A DNA stretch of 64,000 nt from JANQEA01 sp964466035 (GCA_964466035.1 CAYXLR010000004.1:60631-124630), one strand, 5' to 3'. Shown: positions 24,593-33,154, counted from the stretch's first letter. Translations and numbers: made by a program. The notes: generated by a model not told the origin, from the letters alone.

Positions 24593-25549
24593 TTACCCTT
24601 TTGTGATCGTCGTGCCCGCGTTCCCTTCGAGCGCGTCGAACGCCTTGTCGAGCGACGTGATGACCGCCCTCTTGCCTCCGGCCTCGATGAACCGGATCGC
24701 CGCGCGGACCTTCGGCTCCATCGATCCCTTCGCGAAGTGCCCCTCGACGTGGTACCTCTTCGCTTCGTCGATCGTCATCTTCGAAAGCGCCCTCTCCTCC
24801 GGCGTCTTGTAGTGGAGGCGGACGGAGTCCACGTCGGTGAGGATCATGAAGATCGACGCGCCGACGTCGGCGGCCAGGCGCTCGCCGGCGAGGTCCTTGT
24901 CGATGACCGCGTCGACGCCCTTCAGCCCGCCGTCCTCGCGGACGACCGGGATCCCGCCGCCGCCCGAGGCGACGACGATCGAGCGCGCGTCGACGAGCTG
25001 CCGGATCGCGTCCTTCTCGAAGATCTCGATCGGATCCGGGGACGGCACGACGCGACGCCACCCGCGGCCGGCGTCCTCGCGGACGTCGTACCCCTTCTCG
25101 GCCTCGAGCCCCTTCGCGTCCTCCTCGGAGTAGAACGGACCGACCGGCTTGGTCGGGTTGGCGAACGCCGGATCGTCCTGGTCGACGACGACCTGCGTCA
25201 CGACCGTGGCGATCGGAATGTCTCCCCTGCCCCGCGCGGCGAGGAGGTTCCCGAGGTTCTGCTGGATCATGAGGCCGATCAGCCCCTGGCTCTCCGCTCC
25301 GCAGACGAACAACGGCATCGGGGCGGCGACGTCCTTGCCCGCTTCGTTCTGCAGCAGGATGTTGCCGACCTGCGGGCCGTTCCCGTGCGTCACGACGATC
25401 TTGTACTTGCCGGACTCGACCATCCGGGCCAGCTGCTCGCACGTGACGTGGACGTTCGCCATCTGCTCCTCGAACGTCCCCCGTTGCCCGGGCCGGAGGA
25501 TCGCGTTCCCGCCGAGCGCGACGACGACTAGCTGCTTCTCGCCTTCCAT
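24593..25549 (-). CDS. arcC: Carbamate kinase
   Basis: ArcC transfers phosphate from carbamoyl phosphate to ADP, giving ATP, CO2 and ammonia. The 318-aa product starts VVVALGGNAIL, has THGNGPQVGNILLQNE, VVASGGGGIPVVRE (about residues 208-221) and KGSMEPKVRAAIRFIE. AGGGTGAT precedes the ATG at 25549. Placement directly before two carbamoyltransferases points to energy conservation by substrate-level phosphorylation. The 141-bp leader upstream contains three strong stem-loops. Confidence 0.95.
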   Translation of the reverse strand: MEGEKQLVVVALGGNAILRPGQRGTFEEQMANVHVTCEQLARMVESGKYKIVVTHGNGPQVGNILLQNEAGKDVAAPMPLFVCGAESQGLIGLMIQQNLGNLLAARGRGDIPIATVVTQVVVDQDDPAFANPTKPVGPFYSEEDAKGLEAEKGYDVREDAGRGWRRVVPSPDPIEIFEKDAIRQLVDARSIVVASGGGGIPVVREDGGLKGVDAVIDKDLAGERLAADVGASIFMILTDVDSVRLHYKTPEERALSKMTIDEAKRYHVEGHFAKGSMEPKVRAAIRFIEAGGKRAVITSLDKAFDALEGNAGTTITKG

Positions 25550-25575
25550 CCGATCACCCTTCCGTTTTCGTTTGA

Positions 25576-25700
25576 CGCGAACCCACCGGCTTCGGCAGGT
25601 TCGCGATTCTTGCAGCTCGCACAACCCAGGGAATCCGTCCACGGATTCCCTGGTGGAAGCCTGAGAAGGACGGTCATATGGCCGTCCTTCTCAGGCTTCC
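25576..25700. repeat. Three consecutive stem-loops between the gntR-family gene and arcC
   Basis: Three inverted repeats follow one another: 25576-25605 (8-bp outer stem CGCGAACC/GGTTCGCG), 25626-25653 (perfect 13-bp stem CCAGGGAATCCGT) and 25655-25700 (perfect 19-bp stem starting GGAAGCCTGAG). The last contains the final codons and TGA of the regulator gene. No T-tract follows, so they look more like mRNA processing or stabilising structures, or a small repeat element, than simple terminators. Confidence 0.75.
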
Positions 25701-26398
25701 CAAATCTCCCGCATCCTCGTCCAATGCTCGACCATCTTCGCGAACGCCGTGTCGCCGTCCCCGCGCTCGATCGCATCGAGGACGTCGCTGTGCAAGGCGG
25801 CCACGGTCTGCAGATCGTCGACGTTCTTCAGGTAGTAGCGCCGGGTGAACTCGCGGTAGACGCGCTGGTCCATCGTGTTGAGAAGGGGGGAGATCGCCGC
25901 GGCGACCAGGCTGTTCCCCGCCGCGTCGGCGAGGGTGCGGTGAAACGCCTTGTCGGCGTCGAGGTAGGCGTCGAAATCGTCCCGCGCCGCGTGCTCGCGC
26001 ATCGAGCCGAGGATTCCCTTCAGCGCCGAAAGGACCTCGGAGGTCCCCTTCGCCGCCACGAGCGCCGCGACCGGCGGCTCGAGCGCCTCGCGCGCCTCCA
26101 TGACCTCGCGACAGCCGGCCTCGCTTTCGATCAGGTGGACGGCGTCGTCCTCCTCGGCCGACGACGGAAGCCGGACGACGTAGTTGCCGCTCCCCGGCCG
26201 CGACTCGACGATCGACATCGCCTGCAGCGCGCTGAGCGCCTCGCGGATCGACGGCCGGCTGACGCCCATCTGCTCGGCGAGCTCGAACTCGGAAGGAAGC
26301 TTGCTCCCCAGCGGGTAGTCGCCGCGCTGGATCGCCTCGACGATCTGCTCCGCGGCGATCGCCGTCACCTTGCGCGGTCGCACCTTCTCGAACGGCAT
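25691..26398 (-). CDS. GntR-family (FadR/FCD) transcriptional regulator
   Basis: The 235-aa product has an N-terminal winged helix (QIVEAIQRGDYPLGSKLPSEFELAEQMGVSRPSIREAL, about residues 17-54) and a C-terminal FCD effector domain with metal-site residues in DADKAFHRTLADAAGN and ALHSDVLDAI. It is the first gene of the arcC-carbamoyltransferase operon and probably its autoregulated repressor, sensing a pathway metabolite. AAGGAGGGA precedes ATG 26398. The stop codon is embedded in a 46-bp palindrome. Confidence 0.9.
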   Translation of the reverse strand: MPFEKVRPRKVTAIAAEQIVEAIQRGDYPLGSKLPSEFELAEQMGVSRPSIREALSALQAMSIVESRPGSGNYVVRLPSSAEEDDAVHLIESEAGCREVMEAREALEPPVAALVAAKGTSEVLSALKGILGSMREHAARDDFDAYLDADKAFHRTLADAAGNSLVAAAISPLLNTMDQRVYREFTRRYYLKNVDDLQTVAALHSDVLDAIERGDGDTAFAKMVEHWTRMREIWEA

Positions 26399-26414
26399 CG
26401 TCCCTCCTTCCTGC

Positions 26415-26426
26415 GGCCGTTCGGCC
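26415..26426. promoter_or_regulatory. Short palindrome GGCCGTTCGGCC, possible operator
   Basis: Two perfect 5-base arms (GGCCG/CGGCC) lie between the -10 box and the Shine-Dalgarno of the GntR-family gene. The position suits autorepression, but in high-GC DNA such a palindrome may be chance. Confidence 0.25.
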
Positions 26427-26433
26427 AAGCTGT

Positions 26434-26462
26434 ATGATAGCTAGGCGGGTTCGGAGCCGCAA
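26434..26462 (-). promoter_or_regulatory. Promoter of the GntR-arcC operon (TTGCGG-17-TATCAT)
   Basis: On the minus strand TTGCGG (26457-26462) and TATCAT (26434-26439) are 17 bp apart. The -10 region reads GCTATCATAC, nearly the same as the GCTATCATGC at the hydantoinase promoter, so both may share a regulator site. Confidence 0.6.
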
Positions 26463-26466
26463 TCGA

Positions 26467-27843
26467 TCAAACGCGGTTCCCTCCCGGCTCACGGAACAGG
26501 AACCGTCCCCGCCCCCGCGCCGCCGACAGCGCGCCGTCGGAGTAGACGACGTCCCCCCGCGCGATCGTCGTCACGACGCGTCCGGTCACCGTCCAACCTT
26601 CGTACGGAGAGAAGTCGGTGCTCATGTGAAGCCCGTCGGCGCTGATCTCCCACGCCTCGTCCGGGTCGAAGACGACGAGGTCCGCGTCGGAGCCGACCTC
26701 GATCGCGCCTTTCTGTGGGTACAGCCCGTACACCCGAGCCGGCCCCTCGCTCAGCAGCCGCGGGAGGTCGGGCAGGTGAAGCAGGCCCTTGCCGACCCCC
26801 TCCGAGTAGACGAGCGGAAGAAGCGTCTCGACGCCCGGGAGGCCGTACGGCAGGTCGGTGAACGATCCGCGCCAGCTCTTCTGCTCGCGGGTGAACGGAC
26901 AGTGATCGGTCGCGACGAGGTCGATCTCCTGCCGGCGGAGCCCCTTCCAGAGCGCGCGCTGATCGGCGTCGGTCCGCAACGCCGGGCTGGCGGCGAACAG
27001 GTGCCCGTCCATCCGATCGTAGCTCTCCGCCGTCAGCACGAGGTACTGCGGGCAGGTCTCCGCCGTCAGCCGCGCGCCGCGCCCCCGCGCCTCTCGCACG
27101 GCGGCAAGACCGAGCGCCGAGCTGACGTGCACGATGTGCGTCGGGCAGCCGGTCTCCTCGGCGAGCCGCCCGACCTGCGTCACCGCCGCCCCTTCGCACA
27201 GGTCCGGCCGGGCGATCGCGAGGGTCGCCATCTCGGCGAGCTCGGCCGGCGACAGGCTGTCGGCGATCGACCGGATCAACCCCTCGTCCTCGCAATGAAC
27301 CAGGGCGACGGCTCCGAGGTCGGCGAGGACCTCGAACGCCCGCTTCATGATCGAGGGGGAGGTCCGCCGCCCGGAGTCCTCGTAGGCAGTGTAGAACTTG
27401 AAGCTGGTCACCCCGCGGCGGACGGCCTCGGCGAACTCCTCCTCGCCTCCCGGCTCCCAGCCGATCACCTCGCCGTGCAGCGCAACGTCGACGACCGCAT
27501 CGGCGATCTCCTCGAGCCTCCGCTCGATCTCGTCGGGGATCGAGGTCTCCGGCGTCCCGACGGTGAAGTCGACGATCGTCGTCACGCCGCCGCACGCCGC
27601 GGCGGCCGTGCCGGTGTAGAAGTCGTCGCTCGATCTTGTCCCCGCGACGGGGAGGGCCATGTGGGTGTGCGCGTCGATCACACCGGGGAGGACGAGCTTC
27701 CCGCCGGCGTCGATCGTCCGCTCGCCGGTCAGCCCGGGGCCGACCGCGCAGATCGTGCCGCCGCCGATCCCGACGTCGGCCGAGGTGACCGTCCACGGCG
27801 TGACGAGGGTCCCTCCTCGGACGACGAGCTCGTTCGTCGCGAT
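26467..27843 (-). CDS. D-hydantoinase/dihydropyrimidinase-like amidohydrolase, apparent ATC start
   Basis: The 458-aa product is a cyclic-amidohydrolase-family hydantoinase. It has the metal motif GVIDAHTHM, the carboxylated-lysine position in VTSFKFYTAY, then metal histidines in HCEDEG and HIVHVSSA, and the metal aspartate in VATDHCPF. It would open hydantoin or dihydropyrimidine rings to N-carbamoyl amino acids for the adjacent carbamoyltransferases. The natural start aligns with ATC at 27841-27843, spaced about 8 bases from GGAAGGGGG; no ATG, GTG or TTG lies between it and the promoter. Confidence 0.88.
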   Translation of the reverse strand: MATNELVVRGGTLVTPWTVTSADVGIGGGTICAVGPGLTGERTIDAGGKLVLPGVIDAHTHMALPVAGTRSSDDFYTGTAAAACGGVTTIVDFTVGTPETSIPDEIERRLEEIADAVVDVALHGEVIGWEPGGEEEFAEAVRRGVTSFKFYTAYEDSGRRTSPSIMKRAFEVLADLGAVALVHCEDEGLIRSIADSLSPAELAEMATLAIARPDLCEGAAVTQVGRLAEETGCPTHIVHVSSALGLAAVREARGRGARLTAETCPQYLVLTAESYDRMDGHLFAASPALRTDADQRALWKGLRRQEIDLVATDHCPFTREQKSWRGSFTDLPYGLPGVETLLPLVYSEGVGKGLLHLPDLPRLLSEGPARVYGLYPQKGAIEVGSDADLVVFDPDEAWEISADGLHMSTDFSPYEGWTVTGRVVTTIARGDVVYSDGALSAARGRGRFLFREPGGNRV

Positions 27844-27891
27844 CTTCGAATCCCCCTTCCCAACAGCGTTCTTGAAAAGCGGCCAAGCAGC

Positions 27892-27920
27892 ATGATAGCA
27901 TTGCCGGACCCGCGGCACAA
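27892..27920 (-). promoter_or_regulatory. Hydantoinase promoter (TTGTGC-17-TATCAT)
   Basis: On the minus strand TTGTGC (27915-27920) and TATCAT (27892-27897) are 17 bp apart. Transcription would start near 27885, about 42 bases before the proposed ATC codon and downstream of the only upstream GTG. Confidence 0.6.
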
Positions 27921-27944
27921 TCGCGACCGCGGCCGGGAGGATCG

Positions 27945-29420
27945 ATGATCGACCTGACGATAGACGAAGAACGACTCGAACGGACCGCACAGCGCGCCCG
28001 CGAGCGCGGAATCATCATCCCGACGTTCGCCCAGATGCGCGACCCGAGCCTGATTCCGGCTCCGATCGTCGAGCGGCTCGCCGACGTCGGCCTCTGGGAC
28101 CTCCACCCGCTCAACCTGTTCCGGATCACGTGGAAGAACGAGCCGACCCCGCACGGCGGCGGGTTCAACGGCGTCAACTACCTCGAGTTCCCGCCGGAGC
28201 TGACCGGCGTGCCGGCGCGGATCGTCGCCCTCGTCGGGAAGTGGTTTCCGACCGGCGCCCACAAGGTCGGCGCCACGTTCGGCTGCCTCGTCCCCCGGCT
28301 GGTCACCGGCCAGTTCGACCCGACGTTCCACAAGGCGGTCTGGCCGTCGACCGGCAACTACTGCCGCGGCGGCGCGTACGACGCCAACCTGCTCGCCTGC
28401 GAGTCGATCGCGATCCTCCCCGAGGAGATGTCGCGCGAACGGTTCGAGTGGCTGGCCAAGGTCGCCGGCGAGGTCATCGCCACCCCCGGCTGCGAGTCGA
28501 ACGTCTGGGAGATCTTCCAGAAGTGCAAGGAGCTCCAGGCGACGCGCGACAACGTGATCATCTTCAACCAGTTCGACGAGTTCGGAAACCACCTCTGGCA
28601 CTACGACGTGACCGGCCACGCGATGGAGGAGGTCCTGGACGCCGAGCTGGGGGACGACAACTACGCAGGCGTCGTCCTGACCTCCGGCTCCTCCGGGACG
28701 ATGGGCTGCGGCGACTTTCTCAAGGAGCTGTATCCACGAAGCAAGCTCGTCGTCTCCGAGGCGCTCCAATGCCCGACGCTTCTCGAGAACGGCTTCGGCG
28801 GCCATCGGATCGAGGGGATCGGCGACAAGCACGTCCCGTGGATCCACAACGTGCGCAACACCGACATGGTCATCGGCATCGACGACGAGGACACGATGCA
28901 GCTCGTCCGGCTGTTCAACGAGGACGCCGGGCGATCGTACCTCCAATCCCTCGGCGTCCCGACGGATCTCGTCGAGCGGCTCGATCTGCTCGGCATCTCG
29001 AGCGTCGCCAACCTCCTCTCGGCGATCAAGTTCGCCAAGTACTACGAGCTGACGGGATCCGACGTCGTCCTCACCGTCCTCACCGACTCGATGGAGCTGT
29101 ATCAGAGCCGGTTGAAGGAGCTGCGCGATGCCCACGGCGCCTACGGCGAGACCGACGCCGCCGTCGCGTACCACGCCCACCTGCTCGGGATCCGGACCGA
29201 CTTCGCCCTCGAAGCCGGTTACTGGGAGCGGAAGCGGATCCACAACCTGAAGTACTTCACCTGGATCGAGCAGATGGGACGCTCGGTCGAGGAGCTCGAC
29301 GGCCAGTGGTACGACTACCCCGCGTACTGGGATCGGATCCACGCCATGGTCCCGAAGATCGACGAGCTGATCGTCTCGTTCAACGAGCGCGTCGGGCTGC
29401 TCGATGAGCTCGATGACTAG
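27945..29420 (+). CDS. PLP-dependent fold-type II enzyme (carbamoyltransferase-cluster lyase)
   Basis: The 491-aa product is a tryptophan-synthase-beta/threonine-deaminase-fold enzyme. The PLP lysine is in KWFPTGAHKVGATFG and the phosphate loop is TSGSSGTMGCGDF. It is longer than the diaminopropionate ammonia-lyase (YgeX, about 400 aa) that occupies the equivalent place in enterobacterial ygeW clusters, so it is a related but different lyase or ligase; the substrate is not identifiable here. GGGAGG precedes ATG 27945. It is divergent from the hydantoinase and overlaps the next gene by 17 bp. Confidence 0.82.
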   Translation: MIDLTIDEERLERTAQRARERGIIIPTFAQMRDPSLIPAPIVERLADVGLWDLHPLNLFRITWKNEPTPHGGGFNGVNYLEFPPELTGVPARIVALVGKWFPTGAHKVGATFGCLVPRLVTGQFDPTFHKAVWPSTGNYCRGGAYDANLLACESIAILPEEMSRERFEWLAKVAGEVIATPGCESNVWEIFQKCKELQATRDNVIIFNQFDEFGNHLWHYDVTGHAMEEVLDAELGDDNYAGVVLTSGSSGTMGCGDFLKELYPRSKLVVSEALQCPTLLENGFGGHRIEGIGDKHVPWIHNVRNTDMVIGIDDEDTMQLVRLFNEDAGRSYLQSLGVPTDLVERLDLLGISSVANLLSAIKFAKYYELTGSDVVLTVLTDSMELYQSRLKELRDAHGAYGETDAAVAYHAHLLGIRTDFALEAGYWERKRIHNLKYFTWIEQMGRSVEELDGQWYDYPAYWDRIHAMVPKIDELIVSFNERVGLLDELDD

Positions 29421-30423
29421 CCGGATGGAGCCGCGCCGGACGTCGCCGCTGAAGGGCCTGCTCGATCGGATCGTCGCCCAGCTCGACGGCCGGGAACCCC
29501 CGCGTCCGATCCTCCTCGTCGGCGGCATCGCCTCCGGGAAGACGGCGACCGGCCTGCGATTGCTGTCCCTGTTGCGGCAATCCGGGATCCGAGTCGGCGG
29601 CTTCCTGGCGCCGCGGAAGCTCGACGGCGACGAAACGATCGGGTACTCGCTGATCGACCTCGCGACCAACGCGACGTATCCGTTCGCCAGTTTAGAGCCG
29701 AGCGACGTCCCCGTCGGCCGCTTCTTCGTCTCCGAGGAGGGCCTCGCCGTCGCCGATCGGGCCGTGACGGCCGCGCTCGGGGAGGCGCGGGCCGTCTTCA
29801 TCGACGAGGTCGGTCGGCTCGAGCTCGGCAACGGCGGCCACGCGCCCGCGGTCCGCAAGCTCCTCGCGTCCGAGGCCCTGCCGATCCTCCTCGTCCGCGA
29901 CGAGCTCGTCGACGAGATTACGCAGACCTTCGGCATCGAATCCCCGATCGTCTTTCACGCGCGAGACGCGCTCGACGCGAGCGTCTCGAGCCCGGCCGGG
30001 ATCCGGACCTTCTGGGAGATCGTCGATTCCCTCCCGTACCCGCTCCTCGTGACGCTCGGCGAGGACGGCTTCCCCTGGTCGCGGCCGATGCGCCTCGTCG
30101 ACCGCGACGCGAACCTGCTCTGGTTCGCGACGTCGCACGCGTCGCGGAAGGTCGCGCAGATCGAGGAGCGCCCGGAGGTGACCGTCCTGTTCGTCGACTC
30201 GCGTCGGTTCAACTACGCGGCGATCCACGGTCGGGCGCACGTCGTCGTCGACCCCGAGCGAGAGCAATCGCTCTGGCAGGACGAGTGGCGAGACGACTGG
30301 CCGGACGGGCCGTCCGACCCGGACTACGTCCTCCTTCGCGTCGACGGCGTCCGCGGGCACTACCTTCGCGGGACCACCGGCGAAACGGGGACCGTCGATC
30401 TAGCGGAATCCGGGGCCGCTTGA
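29404..30423 (+). CDS. Fusion of THEP1-type NTPase and flavin split-barrel domain
   Basis: The 339-aa product joins two domains. Residues about 35-190 form a THEP1-like nucleoside-triphosphatase, with Walker A GGIASGKT (40-47) and Walker B AVFIDEVGRLEL (130-141). Residues about 204-330 resemble the pyridoxamine-phosphate-oxidase/general-stress-protein-26 FMN split barrel (YPLLVTLGEDGFPWSRPM, LLWFATSHASRKVAQIEERPEVTVLF). I know of each domain alone but not of this pairing. It overlaps the PLP enzyme by 17 bp and so is probably cotranscribed. Internal ATGs at 29413 and 29425 are alternative starts. No function is inferred. Confidence 0.78.
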   Translation: MSSMTSRMEPRRTSPLKGLLDRIVAQLDGREPPRPILLVGGIASGKTATGLRLLSLLRQSGIRVGGFLAPRKLDGDETIGYSLIDLATNATYPFASLEPSDVPVGRFFVSEEGLAVADRAVTAALGEARAVFIDEVGRLELGNGGHAPAVRKLLASEALPILLVRDELVDEITQTFGIESPIVFHARDALDASVSSPAGIRTFWEIVDSLPYPLLVTLGEDGFPWSRPMRLVDRDANLLWFATSHASRKVAQIEERPEVTVLFVDSRRFNYAAIHGRAHVVVDPEREQSLWQDEWRDDWPDGPSDPDYVLLRVDGVRGHYLRGTTGETGTVDLAESGAA

Positions 30424-30479
30424 GTCGGCCCCGGCCTTGACGGTACAGTCGTTCGGCATTCGCCGAGGAGGCACCTCGT

Positions 30480-31658
30480 ATGGAATGGATAACCCTGGCG
30501 ATCGGTCTCGCCGTCGGTCTCGTCCTCGGCTGGGCGATCTTCCGCCTTCGAGAAGGAGGGCGGACCGCCGACCTGCGGGTCACGAACGCGCAGCTCAAGC
30601 AGGAACTCCGTACCGAGCGGGAGAAGGTGCAGTGGACCGAGATCGCCGAGCAGAAGCTCCGCGAGGCGTTCACCGCCCTGGCGAGCCAGTCCTTATCGTC
30701 GAATTCACAACAGTTCCTGACCAACGCCCAGAAGGAGCTGAAAACGCTCGTCGATCCGCTCAGTCAGAAGCTCGACACGATGGACCAGCAGGTCCGCGCC
30801 TTGGAGACGAAGCGAGAGGGGGCGTACGGGAAGCTCGGCGAGCAACTGCGAACGTTGGGCGAGGCACAGTCGCAGCTTCAGCGAACGACCGTCTCGCTCG
30901 AACAGGCGCTCAAGTCGCCGACCGCCCGCGGCCGGTGGGGCGAGCTACAGCTCCGCCGCGTGGTCGAGCTCGCCGGGATGGTCTCCCACGTCGACTTCGA
31001 CGAGCAGCCGACGACCGACGAGGGCCGACCGGACCTGGTCGTCCGGCTGCCCGGCGGCGGCGTCCTCCCGGTCGACGCCAAGGCGTCGGCGACCGCCTAC
31101 CTCGACGCGATGCAATCCGAGGGAGACCGGCGTTCGACTAAGCTCTCCGAGCACGTCCGCGCCATGCGATCGCGAATCCAGGATCTGTCACGCAAGCAGT
31201 ACTGGTCGCAGTTCGAGCGGGCCCCCGAGCTCGTCGTGATGTTCGTGCCGTTCGAGTCGGCGCTGTCCGCCGCGTTCGAGAAGGATCCCGACCTGCTCGA
31301 GTACGGGATCCGCCAGCACATCCTCGTCGCCTCGCCGGTGACGCTCCTCGCGCTGCTACGCGCCGTCGCGTTCGGCTGGCAGCAGCAGCGAATCACCGAG
31401 AACGCGCGCCAGATCGCCAGCGAGGGGCGCGAGCTGTACGCGCGGATCCTCAACGTCATCAAGCCGTTCCGCGACGCCGGGACGCACCTCGGGAGGGCCG
31501 TCGAGGCGTACGACCAGGCCGTCGGCTCGCTCGAACACCGCCTCTTCCCCGCGCTCCATCGGATGAGAGACCTCACCGCGTCGAGCGACGAGCTCCCCGA
31601 GACGAGCGAGATCCGGAAGACGCCCAGGCTTCCGGAAGCACCGGAGGAAGAGGACTAG
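30480..31658 (+). CDS. rmuC: RmuC-type DNA recombination protein
   Basis: The 392-aa product has an N-terminal TM helix (about 5-21), a coiled coil (about 30-135) and the RmuC nuclease-like domain with RGRWGELQLRRVVELAGM, GRPDLVVRLPGGGVLPVDAKAS (PD-(D/E)XK-like) and ELVVMFVPFESAL. RmuC limits inversions at short repeats, by unknown biochemistry. It ends with a 4-bp overlap with the convergent peptidase gene. Confidence 0.93.
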   Translation: MEWITLAIGLAVGLVLGWAIFRLREGGRTADLRVTNAQLKQELRTEREKVQWTEIAEQKLREAFTALASQSLSSNSQQFLTNAQKELKTLVDPLSQKLDTMDQQVRALETKREGAYGKLGEQLRTLGEAQSQLQRTTVSLEQALKSPTARGRWGELQLRRVVELAGMVSHVDFDEQPTTDEGRPDLVVRLPGGGVLPVDAKASATAYLDAMQSEGDRRSTKLSEHVRAMRSRIQDLSRKQYWSQFERAPELVVMFVPFESALSAAFEKDPDLLEYGIRQHILVASPVTLLALLRAVAFGWQQQRITENARQIASEGRELYARILNVIKPFRDAGTHLGRAVEAYDQAVGSLEHRLFPALHRMRDLTASSDELPETSEIRKTPRLPEAPEEED

Positions 31659-32761
31659 CGGCCCACCTCCATGAGGCTGTCCTTCGGGAAGCCCGTCAGC
31701 AGCTCGCAGCCGGTCTCCGTCACGAGAACCGTGTCCTCGATCCGCACGCCGCCGTATCCGGGGACGTAGATCCCGGGCTCGACCGTCACGACCATCCCCG
31801 GTTCGAGGATCTCGCCCTTGTTGAGGCCCATCTTCGGCAGCTCGTGCACCTCGAGACCGACGCCGTGGCCGAGTGGCGAGAGGAAGGCGTATTCCGCATA
31901 CGGCGAGTCCAGGATGACCCGCTTCGCCGCCTCGTGCGGCACGTCGCCGGGAATCCCGGCGCGGATCGCATCGATCCCCGCTCGCAGCGACTCGAGGACG
32001 ATCGCGTAGATCTCGCGCTGCTTCTCCGTCGCCTCGCCGACGACGAACGTCCGTGTGATGTCGGAGACGTAGCCGTCGACGACCGCGCCGAAGTCGATCA
32101 GCAGAAAGTCGCCCTCCTCAAGTGCGCGCGGATTCAGCGACGGACGGTAGTGCGGCAGCGCCGAGTTCGGCCCCGACGCGACCGTCGGGCCGAACGCCAC
32201 CCGTTGTGAGCCAAGCTCGCGGAGCTTGGCAGACAGAGTCGCCGCGACGTCGACCTCGTTCATCCCGACCTCAACCGTGTCGCGCAGGTGGGCGAGCGCC
32301 TCCTCAGCGAGACGGATCGCCTCGCGAAGCGCTGCCATCTCGTCGGCGTCCTTCACCGCGCGCATCTCGGTCACCGGGTCCTCGAACGGGATCCACTCCG
32401 TCCCCGGGATCTCTTGAAGCCGGCCGAGGACGTAGTCGGTCGTCCGCCACGCCGCGTAGCCGATCCGTTTCAAGCCTCGCTCACGAATGACCTGGGCCAG
32501 CTCGTCGTAGTACTTCCCCTCGGCGTGAATCAGAGGAAGCTCCGGCACCTGCTGCTTCGCTTGTTCCAGGTACCGCGAGTCCGTCAGAATCATCGTCTCA
32601 TCTGCGGCAATCAGCAGCGCTCCCTCGCCGTCGTATCCTGAGAGATACTGCATGTTCGGACGATCCATCTGCGAAGGCATCGTCCGATCCAGATCGAAGA
32701 CCAAGAAAGCATCGATGTCTCTTCCGGCAAGTAACCGTTCCCGCCGTGGTGCGTAGTTCAT
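31655..32761 (-). CDS. Xaa-Pro peptidase (M24B family)
   Basis: The 368-aa product is a proline-specific aminopeptidase or dipeptidase. The five metal ligands are visible: two Asp in LLIDFGAVVDGYVSDITRTF, His in GHGVGLEVHELPK, and two Glu in VVTVEPGIYV and GGVRIEDTVLV. The N-terminal creatinase-like domain covers about residues 1-130. AGGAGG precedes ATG 32761, which I use instead of an earlier frame extension. Pep P versus PepQ cannot be decided. Confidence 0.92.
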   Translation of the reverse strand: MNYAPRRERLLAGRDIDAFLVFDLDRTMPSQMDRPNMQYLSGYDGEGALLIAADETMILTDSRYLEQAKQQVPELPLIHAEGKYYDELAQVIRERGLKRIGYAAWRTTDYVLGRLQEIPGTEWIPFEDPVTEMRAVKDADEMAALREAIRLAEEALAHLRDTVEVGMNEVDVAATLSAKLRELGSQRVAFGPTVASGPNSALPHYRPSLNPRALEEGDFLLIDFGAVVDGYVSDITRTFVVGEATEKQREIYAIVLESLRAGIDAIRAGIPGDVPHEAAKRVILDSPYAEYAFLSPLGHGVGLEVHELPKMGLNKGEILEPGMVVTVEPGIYVPGYGGVRIEDTVLVTETGCELLTGFPKDSLMEVGR

Positions 32762-33154
32762 GAAAGCCTCCTCAGTGGCGAGCCATACTCCGATCATACG
32801 TAACACCCGCTGCCGGTGTAACAAGATTGCGAAGTACGACGAGACCACAACTGGTACCCCTTGGTGGACAGCTTTCGAACTCCGAGCTGAAGCGGTTCGA
32901 ATTCCCTAGGCTCCAAGACTTCGTTCGAGATAGCGTTTCACCCATTCCCACCGATTTCTGCACTCGCAGGGTGACGCCCAGAGTCGCGCCCTCCCGGACA
33001 TCCGCTCCAGCACCCGAAAAACGTCGCTTTGCACCACAGCATGAGCGTCAGAGGCCAGGTTGTGGTAGACTGATTCAAAGAGAGGGTCAACTAGGTAGAG
33101 CAGCTCATCGCGAGGGCCACATTCGTCGAGAACCGAAAAGGGGTGAGCGACGGT
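32762..33154. other. Intergenic region at the edge of the lower-GC segment
   Basis: The 393 bp between the peptidase and the inositol-phosphate synthase hold no gene I can support. Composition drops here from the high-GC background. GTAACACC and GGTGTAAC near 32801-32822 form an imperfect inverted repeat close to the peptidase promoter region. No clear promoter for the downstream operon was found. Confidence 0.5.

Noticed and set aside
27844..27990. Longer hydantoinase reaching 27990
   Set aside because: This stretch contains the divergent promoters and the start of the PLP gene; homology begins at 27843.
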